Part shown: one piece after another, positions 50,432 through 58,575 of the stretch
How positions within the stretch are numbered: the first letter of the stretch is position 1
How the letters are laid out: the number at the start of each line of letters is the position of its first letter
Assembly (NCBI GenBank): GCA_031549455.1
Contig: JAVBPT010000003.1
Coordinates: 1 to 64,000 of the forward strand
Source: JAVBPT01 sp031549455
Lineage (GTDB): Bacteria; Bacillota; Clostridia; Lachnospirales; JAKSVV01
Direction: 5' to 3'
DNA: 64,000 bases
Position numbers and translations under genes: made by a program
The notes under the pieces: generated by a model
The model's database searches: none
What the model was told of the DNA's origin: nothing
What the model saw: the letters and a program-made list of their open reading frames with translations, nothing else

Positions 50432-51342
50432 ATGCACACGTAAGATCGGCAGTAGCAACAAGAATAACACTGGTTGGTTTGTTCGTGAATGTCTTGCTCA
50501 CAATATCCAAGATCATTGTGGGGGTATGTGCAAACAGTCTGGCCTTGATTGCGGATGGAATCCATTCCTTAACAGATATGGTTTCGGATATTTTTATTCT
50601 GATTTCCTTCCAATTTTCTAAAAAGCCGGCAGACAAAGATCACAACTATGGTCACGCAAAAGCGGATGTTGTTGCAGAGGTGCTTCTAAGTATGGTTCTT
50701 TTTTTTGTCGCATTTAACATGATTAAGCAAGGAATTACCTCCCTTTGGAATTACAAAGAATTAAAACTTACTTCACCAAGTATGATTGCACTGGCCATGG
50801 CGGCAATTTCGACTGTGGTGAAAGAAGGATTATATCAATACACGATGCATTATGCCAAAATTTTAAAGCTGAGAGTTTTGGAAGCGAATGCCTTTCATCA
50901 TAGAACAGACTCCTTTTCTTCGGTTGCTGTTTTAATCGGACTAACAATTGCCAAAATTTTTGGGGGGATGTGGGGACTGCTAGATCCAGCGCTTGCTATT
51001 GTGATCGCCTTCTACATTATGAAGATTGGTTTCGATATATTTAAAAAAGCAACCTATGATTTGACAGATGGGTCAGTGAGCGAAGGCGATTTTAATGAGA
51101 TTTTAAAAATTCTTTCGGAGATAGAAGAAATCAAAGATCCGCATAATGTTCGCACCAGAAGGATTGGGTCCAATATGGCAGTTGAGATGCATGTTCGGGT
51201 AAATCCCAAACTGTCCGTGAAAGAGGCTCATGATATTACACGGACAATTGAAAACAAAATAAGGTATCGTTTTGGCAAGGAAACATTCATTTCGGTTCAT
51301 GTGGAACCTTTTAAAGTAACAGTGGAAGAATGGAATATTTAA
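50428..51342 (+). CDS. Cation diffusion facilitator family metal transporter
   Basis: Efflux transporter of 304 residues with six membrane helices. Metal-site residues are in ADGIHSLTDMVSD (TM2) and HHRTDSFSSVAV (TM5), followed by a C-terminal metallochaperone-like domain (RIGSNMAVEMHVRVNP). It exchanges Zn, Fe, Mn or Co for protons; the first-site residues H/D and D/D do not settle the metal. Starts 4 nt inside flhG and is followed by ogg 1 nt after its stop, so it appears tied to the flagellar operon by readthrough. Confidence 0.93.
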   Translation: MNAHVRSAVATRITLVGLFVNVLLTISKIIVGVCANSLALIADGIHSLTDMVSDIFILISFQFSKKPADKDHNYGHAKADVVAEVLLSMVLFFVAFNMIKQGITSLWNYKELKLTSPSMIALAMAAISTVVKEGLYQYTMHYAKILKLRVLEANAFHHRTDSFSSVAVLIGLTIAKIFGGMWGLLDPALAIVIAFYIMKIGFDIFKKATYDLTDGSVSEGDFNEILKILSEIEEIKDPHNVRTRRIGSNMAVEMHVRVNPKLSVKEAHDITRTIENKIRYRFGKETFISVHVEPFKVTVEEWNI

Positions 51343-51343
51343 T

Positions 51344-52195
51344 ATGAAGATCAATCAGTTTAACCTTCAAGATGTTCTGGATAGTGGTCAGACTTTTCGA
51401 TATGAGCGATTAAAGGATGGCCGGTATCTAGTGTTATCAAAAGATCAGTATGGTCTATTTTCTGAACAGAAGGGTGAGTTCATCATGGAAACGGAAAATG
51501 AGGCCTATTTTAAACACTTTTTTGATTTGGAAAATGATTATACCACGATCTCAAAAGAGATCATAAAAAAGCACGAGAAGATGAAAGAAATTTTGAAATA
51601 TACAAATGGAATTAGGTTGTTAAAACAGGATACTTGGGAGATGATCCTATCATTCATCCTTTCTTCCAACAACAATATACCAAGAATAAAGGGGCTGGTT
51701 AAAAATATTTGCGAAAAATACGGTCAGAAAATTGTGAGCGTTGATCAGAAAGACTATTTTTCTTTTCCGACACCGGAAGAAATGAAGAAGGCTACTTTAA
51801 GTGAGCTGAGATCGCTTGGGGTTGGCTTTAGAGATCAGTACATAATTGATGCGCGCGATAAAATACGATCCCAAGAAATCTCTATTGAAGACTTGAGGGA
51901 TATGGGTACGCAGGATGCACGTCTAGAACTGATGAAGATAAAAGGGGTTGGGAAAAAAGTGGCAGATTGTGTTTTGCTTTTTGGCTTAAATAAGACAGAT
52001 GTATTCCCGGTCGATGTCTGGATTGAGAGAATTATGAGGGATTGGTTTGTTCCGGAAGATTTGAAAAAAAATGAGATTGAAACATATGCATTCAAAATGT
52101 TTGGGGAACAGATGGGTTACGCACAACAGTATATTTTCTACTACTGTATTACCAAATATAGAGAAGATTTAAAAAATAGAAGCTCACAATTGTGA
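51344..52195 (+). CDS. ogg: 8-oxoguanine DNA glycosylase (OGG1-type)
   Basis: Bifunctional glycosylase/AP lyase of 283 residues. An N-terminal domain (NLQDVLDSGQTFRYERL) with the Gln-Thr-Phe-Arg/Trp motif of OGG1 is followed by the HhH-GPD core. The hairpin is KGVGKKVADC with catalytic Lys205, and the Asp is in PVDVWIERI (Asp224). It removes 8-oxoguanine opposite C. Bacterial OGG1 homologues occur mainly in Clostridia. Starts 1 nt after the cation transporter gene and converges on the LysM gene. Confidence 0.93.
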   Translation: MKINQFNLQDVLDSGQTFRYERLKDGRYLVLSKDQYGLFSEQKGEFIMETENEAYFKHFFDLENDYTTISKEIIKKHEKMKEILKYTNGIRLLKQDTWEMILSFILSSNNNIPRIKGLVKNICEKYGQKIVSVDQKDYFSFPTPEEMKKATLSELRSLGVGFRDQYIIDARDKIRSQEISIEDLRDMGTQDARLELMKIKGVGKKVADCVLLFGLNKTDVFPVDVWIERIMRDWFVPEDLKKNEIETYAFKMFGEQMGYAQQYIFYYCITKYREDLKNRSSQL

Positions 52196-52202
52196 GCTTC
52201 TA
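52177..52202. terminator. Palindromic terminator between ogg and the LysM gene
   Basis: Perfect 26-bp palindrome centred on CACAATTGTG. It contains the ogg stop (52193-52195) and ends 1 bp before the LysM-gene stop. On the minus strand it is followed by TATTTTTT, a good terminator; on the plus strand the T tail is weak. Confidence 0.75.
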
Positions 52203-52203
52203 A

Positions 52204-53181
52204 CTATTCATTGCTTTGTATAAAGTTTTCTGGAAATTGTTGCATAATACCATCTGCAAAGTAATCTGCCATATCCATGGCTTCTTCTTCTCCGGCATCA
52301 AAGGCGTCTATATCAGCTGGATAGTTTGCGGCAATACGATTTTGGATCTGTTCTCTAAGCAAATCAAGATGATTGTAGAGCATATTTCTAAGCACTTCTT
52401 TATCGTAATAAGGATTAATGGAGCTCAATGTTTCAGCAATATTATCAGCATTTGCATACCATTCTTGATTTAGGTTTTCAGCATCTTGCATTCTTCTATC
52501 GCGGAGAGCAGTCATAAGGTCTCCACCTATCCTTAGGTGTTCTCTAAATAATTGTTCCACATTTTTTGCAATATTTTCAGGATAAAACCTTGCAAAGATT
52601 TTAGCCATATCCTGAGGGTTTCTCAACAAACGATTCGAAACTGCGGTTTGATCTCTTAGTCTTTCAATAATACTGATCATAAGCATACGTGTCCAGTTAA
52701 CATGCTGTGCCCATACGGCGCGCATGTCTTCATCTAGTTCCATTTGTGGATCAATCTCAGAAACCATGGTATTGCCATTTGGCATCATTGGAGCGGTGCC
52801 AGTTGGACGTGCCATGTTGTTCGGCATAGTTGGATTCATTCCTGTGGGCCTAGCCATGTTGTTTGGCATGGTTGGGTTCATTCCTGTGGGTCTAGCCATA
52901 TTGTTCGGTATGGTTGGAGCAGGACCCAAACGATTCATGCTAGTTCCAGGTGCCATAGGAGTTTGATTCATATTTGGTTCAGCCGGGTAAAAATCATCCT
53001 GTATAATAGGGGAATTGGTGCCCGGGCAGATTGTAAGGGTTGAACCGACCTGTAGATTATAAGGATTTAAATTTGGGTTCAACGCTGTAATCATTTGTAT
53101 TGTGGTTTGATAATATCTTGCGAGTTGGTATAAACTATCCCTTGGTTTAATTACGTGTAAAATAGGATTAGAACAATTCAT
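52204..53181 (-). CDS. LysM protein with tandem-repeat linker and helical C-terminal domain
   Basis: Protein of 325 residues without a signal peptide. LysM domain at about 7-52 (HVIKPRDSLYQLARYYQ...LQVGSTLTICPG). A Pro/Met/Asn-rich linker follows with three near-identical 14-residue repeats (PNNMARPTGMNPTM, about 85-135). The helical C-terminal domain (~150-325: VWAQHVNWTRMLMISIIERL, EWYANADNIAETLSSINPYY, RNMLYNHLDLLREQI, FADGIMQQFP) matches a Firmicutes family that databases often mislabel as acetylglutamate kinase. A sigma-K-like promoter suggests expression in the mother cell and a spore-coat or cortex role (inference). Start ATG 53181 with GAGGAG 10 nt upstream; the longer frame to 53535 is an artefact. 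Confidence 0.7.
   Translation of the reverse strand: MNCSNPILHVIKPRDSLYQLARYYQTTIQMITALNPNLNPYNLQVGSTLTICPGTNSPIIQDDFYPAEPNMNQTPMAPGTSMNRLGPAPTIPNNMARPTGMNPTMPNNMARPTGMNPTMPNNMARPTGTAPMMPNGNTMVSEIDPQMELDEDMRAVWAQHVNWTRMLMISIIERLRDQTAVSNRLLRNPQDMAKIFARFYPENIAKNVEQLFREHLRIGGDLMTALRDRRMQDAENLNQEWYANADNIAETLSSINPYYDKEVLRNMLYNHLDLLREQIQNRIAANYPADIDAFDAGEEEAMDMADYFADGIMQQFPENFIQSNE
52800..52925. repeat. 42-bp in-frame tandem repeats
   Basis: Three copies of a 42-bp unit inside the LysM gene, differing by a few substitutions, each coding for 14 residues of the linker. Such arrays vary in copy number by slippage. Confidence 0.85.
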
Positions 53182-53213
53182 AAAAAAATTTCTCCTCAAA
53201 ATCGATATATTTC

Positions 53214-53240
53214 TATCATATGATTTACATTCTATAGCGT
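53214..53240 (-). promoter_or_regulatory. Sigma-K-like promoter of the LysM gene
   Basis: On the minus strand: AC (53240-53239), 16-bp spacer, CATATGATA (53222-53214). This matches the sigma-K form AC-N16/17-CATAnnnTA exactly. Start codon 33 bp downstream. No good sigma-A promoter competes. Confidence 0.6.
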
Positions 53241-53271
53241 TACAGTGGGAGGCTTGGAAAGATAATGGGAA

Positions 53272-53300
53272 TAGACATTTTGAACGATATGGTATATAAT
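53272..53300 (+). promoter_or_regulatory. Sigma-A promoter of recG
   Basis: TAGACA (53272-53277), 17-bp spacer, perfect TATAAT (53295-53300), 26 bp before recG. Confidence 0.7.
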
Positions 53301-53326
53301 ATATTACAAAGGCGTAGAAGGAAAAT

Positions 53327-55375
53327 ATGAAGTTTAGCGATGATGTTAGAAAATTGCCAAGAATAGGCGATGCAATGTATGAACGGTTAGATGTCCTTGG
53401 TATTAATACGATAGGAGACCTCCTGACGTATTTTCCGCGCGAGATTGAAGATCGGAGAGAGGGTAAAAGCATTGCTGATCTTAGCGCAGATGAGGTGAAC
53501 ACACTAAAAGCCAGAATTTTATCCAAACCAGTCAACCTACGTTTTAATGGAAAAGTTTTGACGAAGGTAGGCGTTTATGATGATACCGGTAAAATGGACA
53601 TGGTTTGGTATAATCAACCTTATTTAAAAGAGAGCTTTCATGTTGGGGACGAATATATTTTCGTTGGAAAAGTGAAGGAAAAATACAATAAAAAACAAAT
53701 GGATTCGCCCATATATGAAAAAGTAACCGATGACGGCATGATTGTAACAGGAGCAATTGTTCCAAAGTATCCACTCACCTATAAGATATCTCAAAAAATT
53801 CTGAGAAGACTTATGAAAATAGCATTTGACCACATATCACCCGATCTAATTATAGACCGAATTCCGAATGCGATTCGTGTTCAATATAACCTATCAGAAT
53901 ACAACTTCGCTCTCCACAATATTCATTTCCCAAAAGATGAGGAGAGTTATTACCTTTCTAAAGACAGGTTGGTTTTTGAGGAGTTTTTTATTACTCAACT
54001 TGCGCTTACTTTTATAAAACATAAGGTAAAAGCTGCAGAAGAGGGGATCCATTTTAAAAAGGTGTCAATGGACGCGCTACTCAAGCAACTGCCTTTTAAA
54101 CTTACAGGCGCACAAACCAGAGTGGTTAATGAAATAGAAAAGGATATGATGAGTAGCCACATCATGAACCGTCTGGTACAAGGGGATGTGGGTTCCGGGA
54201 AAACGGTTGTGGCCCTTAGTTCAATGTATATTGCGATTAAAAATGGTTATCAAGCGGCATTGATGGCACCCACAGAAATTCTGGCTGCTCAACATTTTGA
54301 CTTTGTCAAACCATACTTTGAAAAGCTGGACATGAAAGTAGCCCTACTCGTTGGGAGCACAACGGCCAAAAATAAGAAACAGATTTATGACGAGTTAAAG
54401 AGCGGGGAATTGAATGCGGTAGTTGGCACGCACGCCATTCTGCAAGAGCAGGTAGCGTTTTCAAGACTAGGCATTGCAATCACAGATGAGCAGCATCGAT
54501 TTGGCGTGGAGCAACGGCTTAACTTTTCACAAAAAGGGCTGCTACCAGACATCTTAGTCATGACAGCAACCCCTATTCCAAGAACGCTGGGGCTCATTCT
54601 ATATGGGGACTTAGATATTTCTATTATTGATGAATTGCCAAGGGGAAGACAAAAGATAGATACGCACATCGTGGATTCAAGCTATTACGAGAGAATGTAT
54701 GGTTTTGTGAGAGAAGAGGTTAAAAAGGGAAGACAGGCCTATGTAATCTGTCCAATGGTAGAAGAAAGCGAAAAAATGTCAGAGCTAAAGGCGGTGACGG
54801 AGTATACCCAAATGATTCGAGAAAATTACTTAAATGGCGTGACAGTAGAATTTATCCATGGTAAACTAAAACCAAAGGAAAAAAGTGAGATCATGGAGCG
54901 ATTTAAAGAAAATCACATTCAGGTTCTCGTATCTACAACTGTGATTGAAGTAGGAGTAGACAATAAAAATGCCACGATTATGTTGATTGAAAATGCGGAG
55001 CGCTTTGGACTGGCACAGCTGCATCAGCTGAGGGGAAGGGTCGGAAGAGGTGAGCATAAATCCTATTGTATCCTTATCAGTGATTCTAAAAGCACAGTGG
55101 CTAGGGAGAGACTGAAGACTTTAAAAGATACAAACGATGGCTTTATTATTGCTGAAAAAGATTTGGAGCTGCGGGGCGTGGGTGATTTCTTCGGAACCAA
55201 ACAGCATGGGATACCGGAGTTTAAAATAGCCAACCTGTATGAGGACATCAAAATATTAAAACAGGCCCAGATGGCAGCGGCGGATCTGTTAGCAGAGGAC
55301 CCGTCACTTGATCGAGAAGAGCATAAGGCTTTACGGAGTGAGATTGAAAAAATATTCGAATATCGTGTTTTATAA
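53327..55375 (+). CDS. recG: ATP-dependent DNA helicase RecG
   Basis: Fork-reversal helicase of 682 residues. An N-terminal wedge OB fold (~50-150: LKARILSKPVNLRFNGK...) is followed by helicase domain 1 with Walker A QGDVGSGKTVVAL and DEQH box (ITDEQHRFGVEQR), then motif III MTATPIPRTL, and domain 2 with VEFIHGKLKP, STTVIEVGVDN and LHQLRGRVGRG. It acts on stalled forks and recombination intermediates. SD AAGGAAAAT. The YcxB-like gene begins 13 nt after its stop. Confidence 0.97.
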   Translation: MKFSDDVRKLPRIGDAMYERLDVLGINTIGDLLTYFPREIEDRREGKSIADLSADEVNTLKARILSKPVNLRFNGKVLTKVGVYDDTGKMDMVWYNQPYLKESFHVGDEYIFVGKVKEKYNKKQMDSPIYEKVTDDGMIVTGAIVPKYPLTYKISQKILRRLMKIAFDHISPDLIIDRIPNAIRVQYNLSEYNFALHNIHFPKDEESYYLSKDRLVFEEFFITQLALTFIKHKVKAAEEGIHFKKVSMDALLKQLPFKLTGAQTRVVNEIEKDMMSSHIMNRLVQGDVGSGKTVVALSSMYIAIKNGYQAALMAPTEILAAQHFDFVKPYFEKLDMKVALLVGSTTAKNKKQIYDELKSGELNAVVGTHAILQEQVAFSRLGIAITDEQHRFGVEQRLNFSQKGLLPDILVMTATPIPRTLGLILYGDLDISIIDELPRGRQKIDTHIVDSSYYERMYGFVREEVKKGRQAYVICPMVEESEKMSELKAVTEYTQMIRENYLNGVTVEFIHGKLKPKEKSEIMERFKENHIQVLVSTTVIEVGVDNKNATIMLIENAERFGLAQLHQLRGRVGRGEHKSYCILISDSKSTVARERLKTLKDTNDGFIIAEKDLELRGVGDFFGTKQHGIPEFKIANLYEDIKILKQAQMAAADLLAEDPSLDREEHKALRSEIEKIFEYRVL

Positions 55376-55388
55376 AGATGAGAGGTGT

Positions 55389-55898
55389 ATGATGGAAGTA
55401 AAGGGAACCTTTAAAATGGAGTTTAGTGATTACAAAGCATTCTGTAAGTTTCATAGAAGAAAAGTGACGCAAATATCGTATGTTTTTATGTTGGTGTTGA
55501 CCCTTACCTGGTTACAACCCAAAACAGGAGATCAGTTTGTGATCGGCATTTTGGGCATTTTGATTGCTTTTGCGTTTATATTTGTGGTGGATATGATTGC
55601 TCTGCATCAGAGCTGCAAGAGAATGTTTAACAGTGCTCCGCTTTCCAAGCTGGAGGTTGAAAATGTCATCAATGAGGGAGGATTTCATCAAACCTCTTCG
55701 GTTGGAAATACCGATCTAACCTTTGAGCAGTTTTTTAAGATCTGCGAGACGAAAGATGCTTTTTACCTATATATTTCAAAAATCCAAGCTTTTATCATGC
55801 CTAAGCAGGATTTTGCCTCGGAGGAAGAGATAGAGAATTTAAAAAAGATACTCAGAGACAAGGTAGAGAAGAAGAAGCTAAAATTGCAAAAGGGATAA
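55389..55898 (+). CDS. YcxB-like membrane protein
   Basis: Protein of 169 residues. Two membrane helices (about 33-50 and 55-75) are followed by the YcxB C-terminal domain, with the mark YISKIQAFIMPKQDFASEEE and a Lys-rich tail. Family of unknown function. Two ATG codons (55389, 55392) follow GAGAGGTG; the longer frame to 55308 lies within recG and is rejected. Probably co-transcribed with recG. Confidence 0.75.
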   Translation: MMEVKGTFKMEFSDYKAFCKFHRRKVTQISYVFMLVLTLTWLQPKTGDQFVIGILGILIAFAFIFVVDMIALHQSCKRMFNSAPLSKLEVENVINEGGFHQTSSVGNTDLTFEQFFKICETKDAFYLYISKIQAFIMPKQDFASEEEIENLKKILRDKVEKKKLKLQKG

Positions 55899-55925
55899 AA
55901 AGTTGAAAATAATGCAACAAAACCC

Positions 55926-55954
55926 TTGACAATTGACACTGTTTTTGGTAAAAT
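55926..55954 (+). promoter_or_regulatory. Sigma-A promoter of infC-rpmI-rplT
   Basis: Perfect TTGACA (55926-55931), 17-bp spacer, TAAAAT (55949-55954). A second TTGACA overlaps directly behind the first (55933-55938) with a spacer too short for use. Confidence 0.8.
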
Positions 55955-55959
55955 ACCAG

Positions 55960-56090
55960 AAGATATGCGAAGTAGAGCAACGCTCTCACCTTGAGGCTTC
56001 AATGTGCTATCAGGGTATAGAATTTTTCTATTAGGTAGTTTTAAAATTACTTAGAGTGTGAGCTTTTCTGGCTCATTTTTTATTACATTT
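55960..56090 (+). ncRNA. L20-type leader RNA of the infC operon
   Basis: Structured leader of about 130 nt between the promoter and infC. It has a stem-loop with GAGC/GCTC inside a GAAG/CTTC arm, the segment CTCACCTTGAGGCTTC, and a terminator at its end. In Firmicutes, free L20 binds such a leader and favours the terminator, so excess ribosomal protein shuts down its own operon. GCTCTCAC (about 55990) can pair with GTGTGAGC of the terminator arm as an antiterminator. Identification rests on position and shape, not on a model search. Confidence 0.7.
56061..56083 (+). terminator. Attenuator terminator in the infC leader
   Basis: Stem TGAGC/GCTCA, 7-nt loop, T6 tail, 11 bp before the infC SD. 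Confidence 0.75.
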
Positions 56091-56103
56091 TGGAGGTGTT
56101 TGT

Positions 56104-56613
56104 ATAAAAGATTTAAAGATTAATCGTCAGATTAAAGCTACAGAAGTAAGAGTTGTAGATACTGATGGTGCTCAGATGGGCGTTATGACGTTAAAAGACG
56201 CGATTGCACTTGCTGAGGAAAGAGAAGAGGATTTAATAGAAATATCACCTACCGCCAATCCACCGGTTTGCAAGATCATGAACTATGGAAAGTACAAGTT
56301 TGAAGTGATTAAACGGGATAAAGAAGCAAAGAAAAAGCAAAAAATTGTAGTAACCAAGGAAATCAGAATGTCTGTAAATATTGATACAAATGACATTCGG
56401 ATCAAGGCAAACAAAGCGAAGGAAATCCTGCAAGAAGGAGATAAGCTCAAGGTGGCTGTTGTATTTTCGGGTAGGGAGATGGCTCATATGGATTTGGGAC
56501 ATAAAGTCCTGGAAGTATTTATGGAACTATTGGATTATGAAGGATACGTTACAGAAAAATCAGCTATGGTTGAAGGTAGAAGTATTATGACCATTATATC
56601 ACCTAAGAAATAG
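56104..56613 (+). CDS. infC: Translation initiation factor IF-3 (non-AUG start)
   Basis: IF-3 of 169 residues. IF3_N begins KDLKINRQIKATEVRVVD, and IF3_C has KEIRMSVNIDTNDIRIK. There is no ATG at the right place; the GGAGG at 56094-56098 is 5 nt before ATA 56104, which I take as the start. A first ATG at 56176 would remove most of the N-terminal domain. Rare start codons at infC let IF-3 repress its own translation, because it rejects non-AUG initiation (established for E. coli AUU). First gene of infC-rpmI-rplT, also under L20 leader control. Confidence 0.92.
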   Translation: MKDLKINRQIKATEVRVVDTDGAQMGVMTLKDAIALAEEREEDLIEISPTANPPVCKIMNYGKYKFEVIKRDKEAKKKQKIVVTKEIRMSVNIDTNDIRIKANKAKEILQEGDKLKVAVVFSGREMAHMDLGHKVLEVFMELLDYEGYVTEKSAMVEGRSIMTIISPKK

Positions 56614-56626
56614 GAAGGAGATTATT

Positions 56627-56824
56627 ATGCCAAAAATTAAAACAAACAGAAGCGCCGCGAAGAGATTTACAATTCTTTCGAGCGGTACTGTAAAAAGGAA
56701 TAAAGCGAACAAAAGACATTTATTAAATGGAAAATCACCAAAGAGAAAAATGAATCTTACACACACAGCGTATGTGCATGAAACAAATTTAGATGCTGTT
56801 AAAAAAATGTTACCATATGGTTAA
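56627..56824 (+). CDS. rpmI: Ribosomal protein bL35
   Basis: 50S protein of 65 residues, very basic. MPKIKTNRSAAKRFTILSSG is the family start and KRHLLNGKSPKRK lies mid-protein. Between infC and rplT as in most bacteria. SD AAGGAG. Confidence 0.97.
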   Translation: MPKIKTNRSAAKRFTILSSGTVKRNKANKRHLLNGKSPKRKMNLTHTAYVHETNLDAVKKMLPYG

Positions 56825-56844
56825 GATAAAGGGGGAAAACAAAC

Positions 56845-57207
56845 ATGGCAAGAGTTAAAGGTGGAATGAATAAACATAAAAAACATAAAAAGATATTAGG
56901 ACTTGCAAAAGGATATTGGGGTGCAAAATCGAAGCTTTTCAGAACGGCCAAACAAGCGGTTGCAAGATCTATGTCTTATGCCTTTGTTGGAAGAAAACAA
57001 AAGAAGAGAGACTACAGAAATTTGTGGATTGCTAGAATTAATGCTGCGGTAAGAGCAGAAGGAATTTCATATAGTAGATTTATGAACGGACTCAAAATAT
57101 CCAATATTGATATCAACAGAAAAATGTTGGCAGATATGGCGGTAAATGATCCTGACGCACTAAAGGAATTAGTGGCTACTGCAAAAACTTCTCTAGGCAT
57201 GAAATAA
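56845..57207 (+). CDS. rplT: Ribosomal protein bL20
   Basis: 50S assembly protein of 120 residues: MARVKGGMNKHKKHKKILGL, GRKQKKRDYRNLWIARINAA and GISYSRFMNGLK. It organises 23S rRNA early in assembly and is the expected repressor binding the leader of this operon. SD AAAGGGGG; terminator follows. Confidence 0.97.
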   Translation: MARVKGGMNKHKKHKKILGLAKGYWGAKSKLFRTAKQAVARSMSYAFVGRKQKKRDYRNLWIARINAAVRAEGISYSRFMNGLKISNIDINRKMLADMAVNDPDALKELVATAKTSLGMK

Positions 57208-57214
57208 GAAGAAT

Positions 57215-57244
57215 AAAATCACTTTATATTGAAGTGATTTTTTT
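57215..57244 (+). terminator. Terminator of the infC operon
   Basis: Stem AAAATCACTT/AAGTGATTTT, 7-nt loop, T run. Confidence 0.9.
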
Positions 57245-57303
57245 GTATTTTTCTTTACTTTTTTTAAAAAAATGATATGATAACCTTAAATATGTGAGGT
57301 TTT

Positions 57304-58575
57304 ATGAAAAGAGAAAATGCCATTAACACAGAAGAGTTAATTGCTGACGGGATCATCGATTTAGAGACGGCGGGGAAAATTAATAATTACTATAAAAATA
57401 AAAAAGCAGACAAGCAAAGCAAAGGAATGGTACTAAACATTATTGCGGGCATATTGATTGCATTGGGTGTAATCTGGATTATTGCAGCAAACTGGGAGTA
57501 TATGACCAAAGAGATTAAAATAGCCGGATGCATTGGAACCCTCCTCATCCTGGCTGTGTTAATGATGAATGCGAAGAGAAAACAACGAAATTTAGAAGCC
57601 TATTCGATTGTCTATTCGGGCGTTTCACTTGCTAGTGTTGCAATCATTGGACAGATTTATAACGTCATGCCGGACATGGAAAGTTTTCTGCTTATTGCCA
57701 CAATTATTCTTGCGTGCTTAAGTTTTTATACCCTTTCCTATATTACTGAAATAATGTTCATCTTATCCGCAATTGTGTTTGCGATGTTAAAAACGGATGG
57801 GGTCATAGGGTTAACGTTGTTGATCTATGGTTTTATTGTCCCGGTTGTGGCGCTTTCTAAATCGGTTTTATTTTTGTACTTAACCAGGGAAAACAAAAAT
57901 AGAGTCGAAACGGTTTTAAGAAATACGGTTTTAAACGTGCTTGTTTTCGCGGCTATTGTATATGACATTTATCTATCCATTCGAATCTTTAATAGCGCCA
58001 TCATGTTAATGCCGGTTCTGTTTGTTGGATACTACTTATGTTGTTTATTAAAGCTAACTGCTCAGAAAAATCTGATTGTTGTGATATCTTTTATAAATTG
58101 GTTACTTCTAACGGCTTCTTTTTATAGGGGCAGTGTTCTAAATTTTGATTTTGGGGGTTCGGCTAGCCTCATCATCTTATTTATTATTTATTTAGCCTTA
58201 TTACTTGCCGTGATGGTCTATTACTTTGCAAAAGAATTTATGGCCGACTTTGATAAGATTAACACTTTCATGATTTTTTCTGTATTCTTATATTTTGTCA
58301 ATGGGTTTATAGATTGGGGTTATTTTAACTATATCTGGGGACTCTTTCTATTGGCTTTTGCGGTCTACAACATCTACTTCGGTGTGAGCAACATGGAAAA
58401 ATCGAATATTGTTCTCGGAGAAGTTGGACTAGTGGTGCTTATCATACGATACCTTTTTGAAATAGGAGATAGCATTATGCTTCGGGGAATTACTTGTATC
58501 GTAGTTGCGATTGGAATTTTGCTCTTTAATAAGGCTATCTTTAAGAAAGGAGATAGAAAAAATGAAGAAGTTTGA
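57304..58575 (+). CDS. DUF2157 polytopic membrane protein
   Basis: Protein of 423 residues. A short cytoplasmic N-terminus (NTEELIADGIIDLETAGKIN) leads into the DUF2157 start ILIALGVIWIIAANWEYM; about 12 membrane helices fill the rest. Function unknown. The next gene overlaps its end and encodes a GDYXXLXY-domain protein, a pairing typical of this family. SD TGAGGTT before ATG 57304. Confidence 0.85.
   Translation: MKRENAINTEELIADGIIDLETAGKINNYYKNKKADKQSKGMVLNIIAGILIALGVIWIIAANWEYMTKEIKIAGCIGTLLILAVLMMNAKRKQRNLEAYSIVYSGVSLASVAIIGQIYNVMPDMESFLLIATIILACLSFYTLSYITEIMFILSAIVFAMLKTDGVIGLTLLIYGFIVPVVALSKSVLFLYLTRENKNRVETVLRNTVLNVLVFAAIVYDIYLSIRIFNSAIMLMPVLFVGYYLCCLLKLTAQKNLIVVISFINWLLLTASFYRGSVLNFDFGGSASLIILFIIYLALLLAVMVYYFAKEFMADFDKINTFMIFSVFLYFVNGFIDWGYFNYIWGLFLLAFAVYNIYFGVSNMEKSNIVLGEVGLVVLIIRYLFEIGDSIMLRGITCIVVAIGILLFNKAIFKKGDRKNEEV

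Noticed and set aside
52204..53535. Long minus-strand frame of 443 residues as one protein
   Set aside because: The first ~118 residues run through the recG start, the recG promoter and the sigma-K-like promoter and have no SD; ATG 53181 with GAGGAG is the start.
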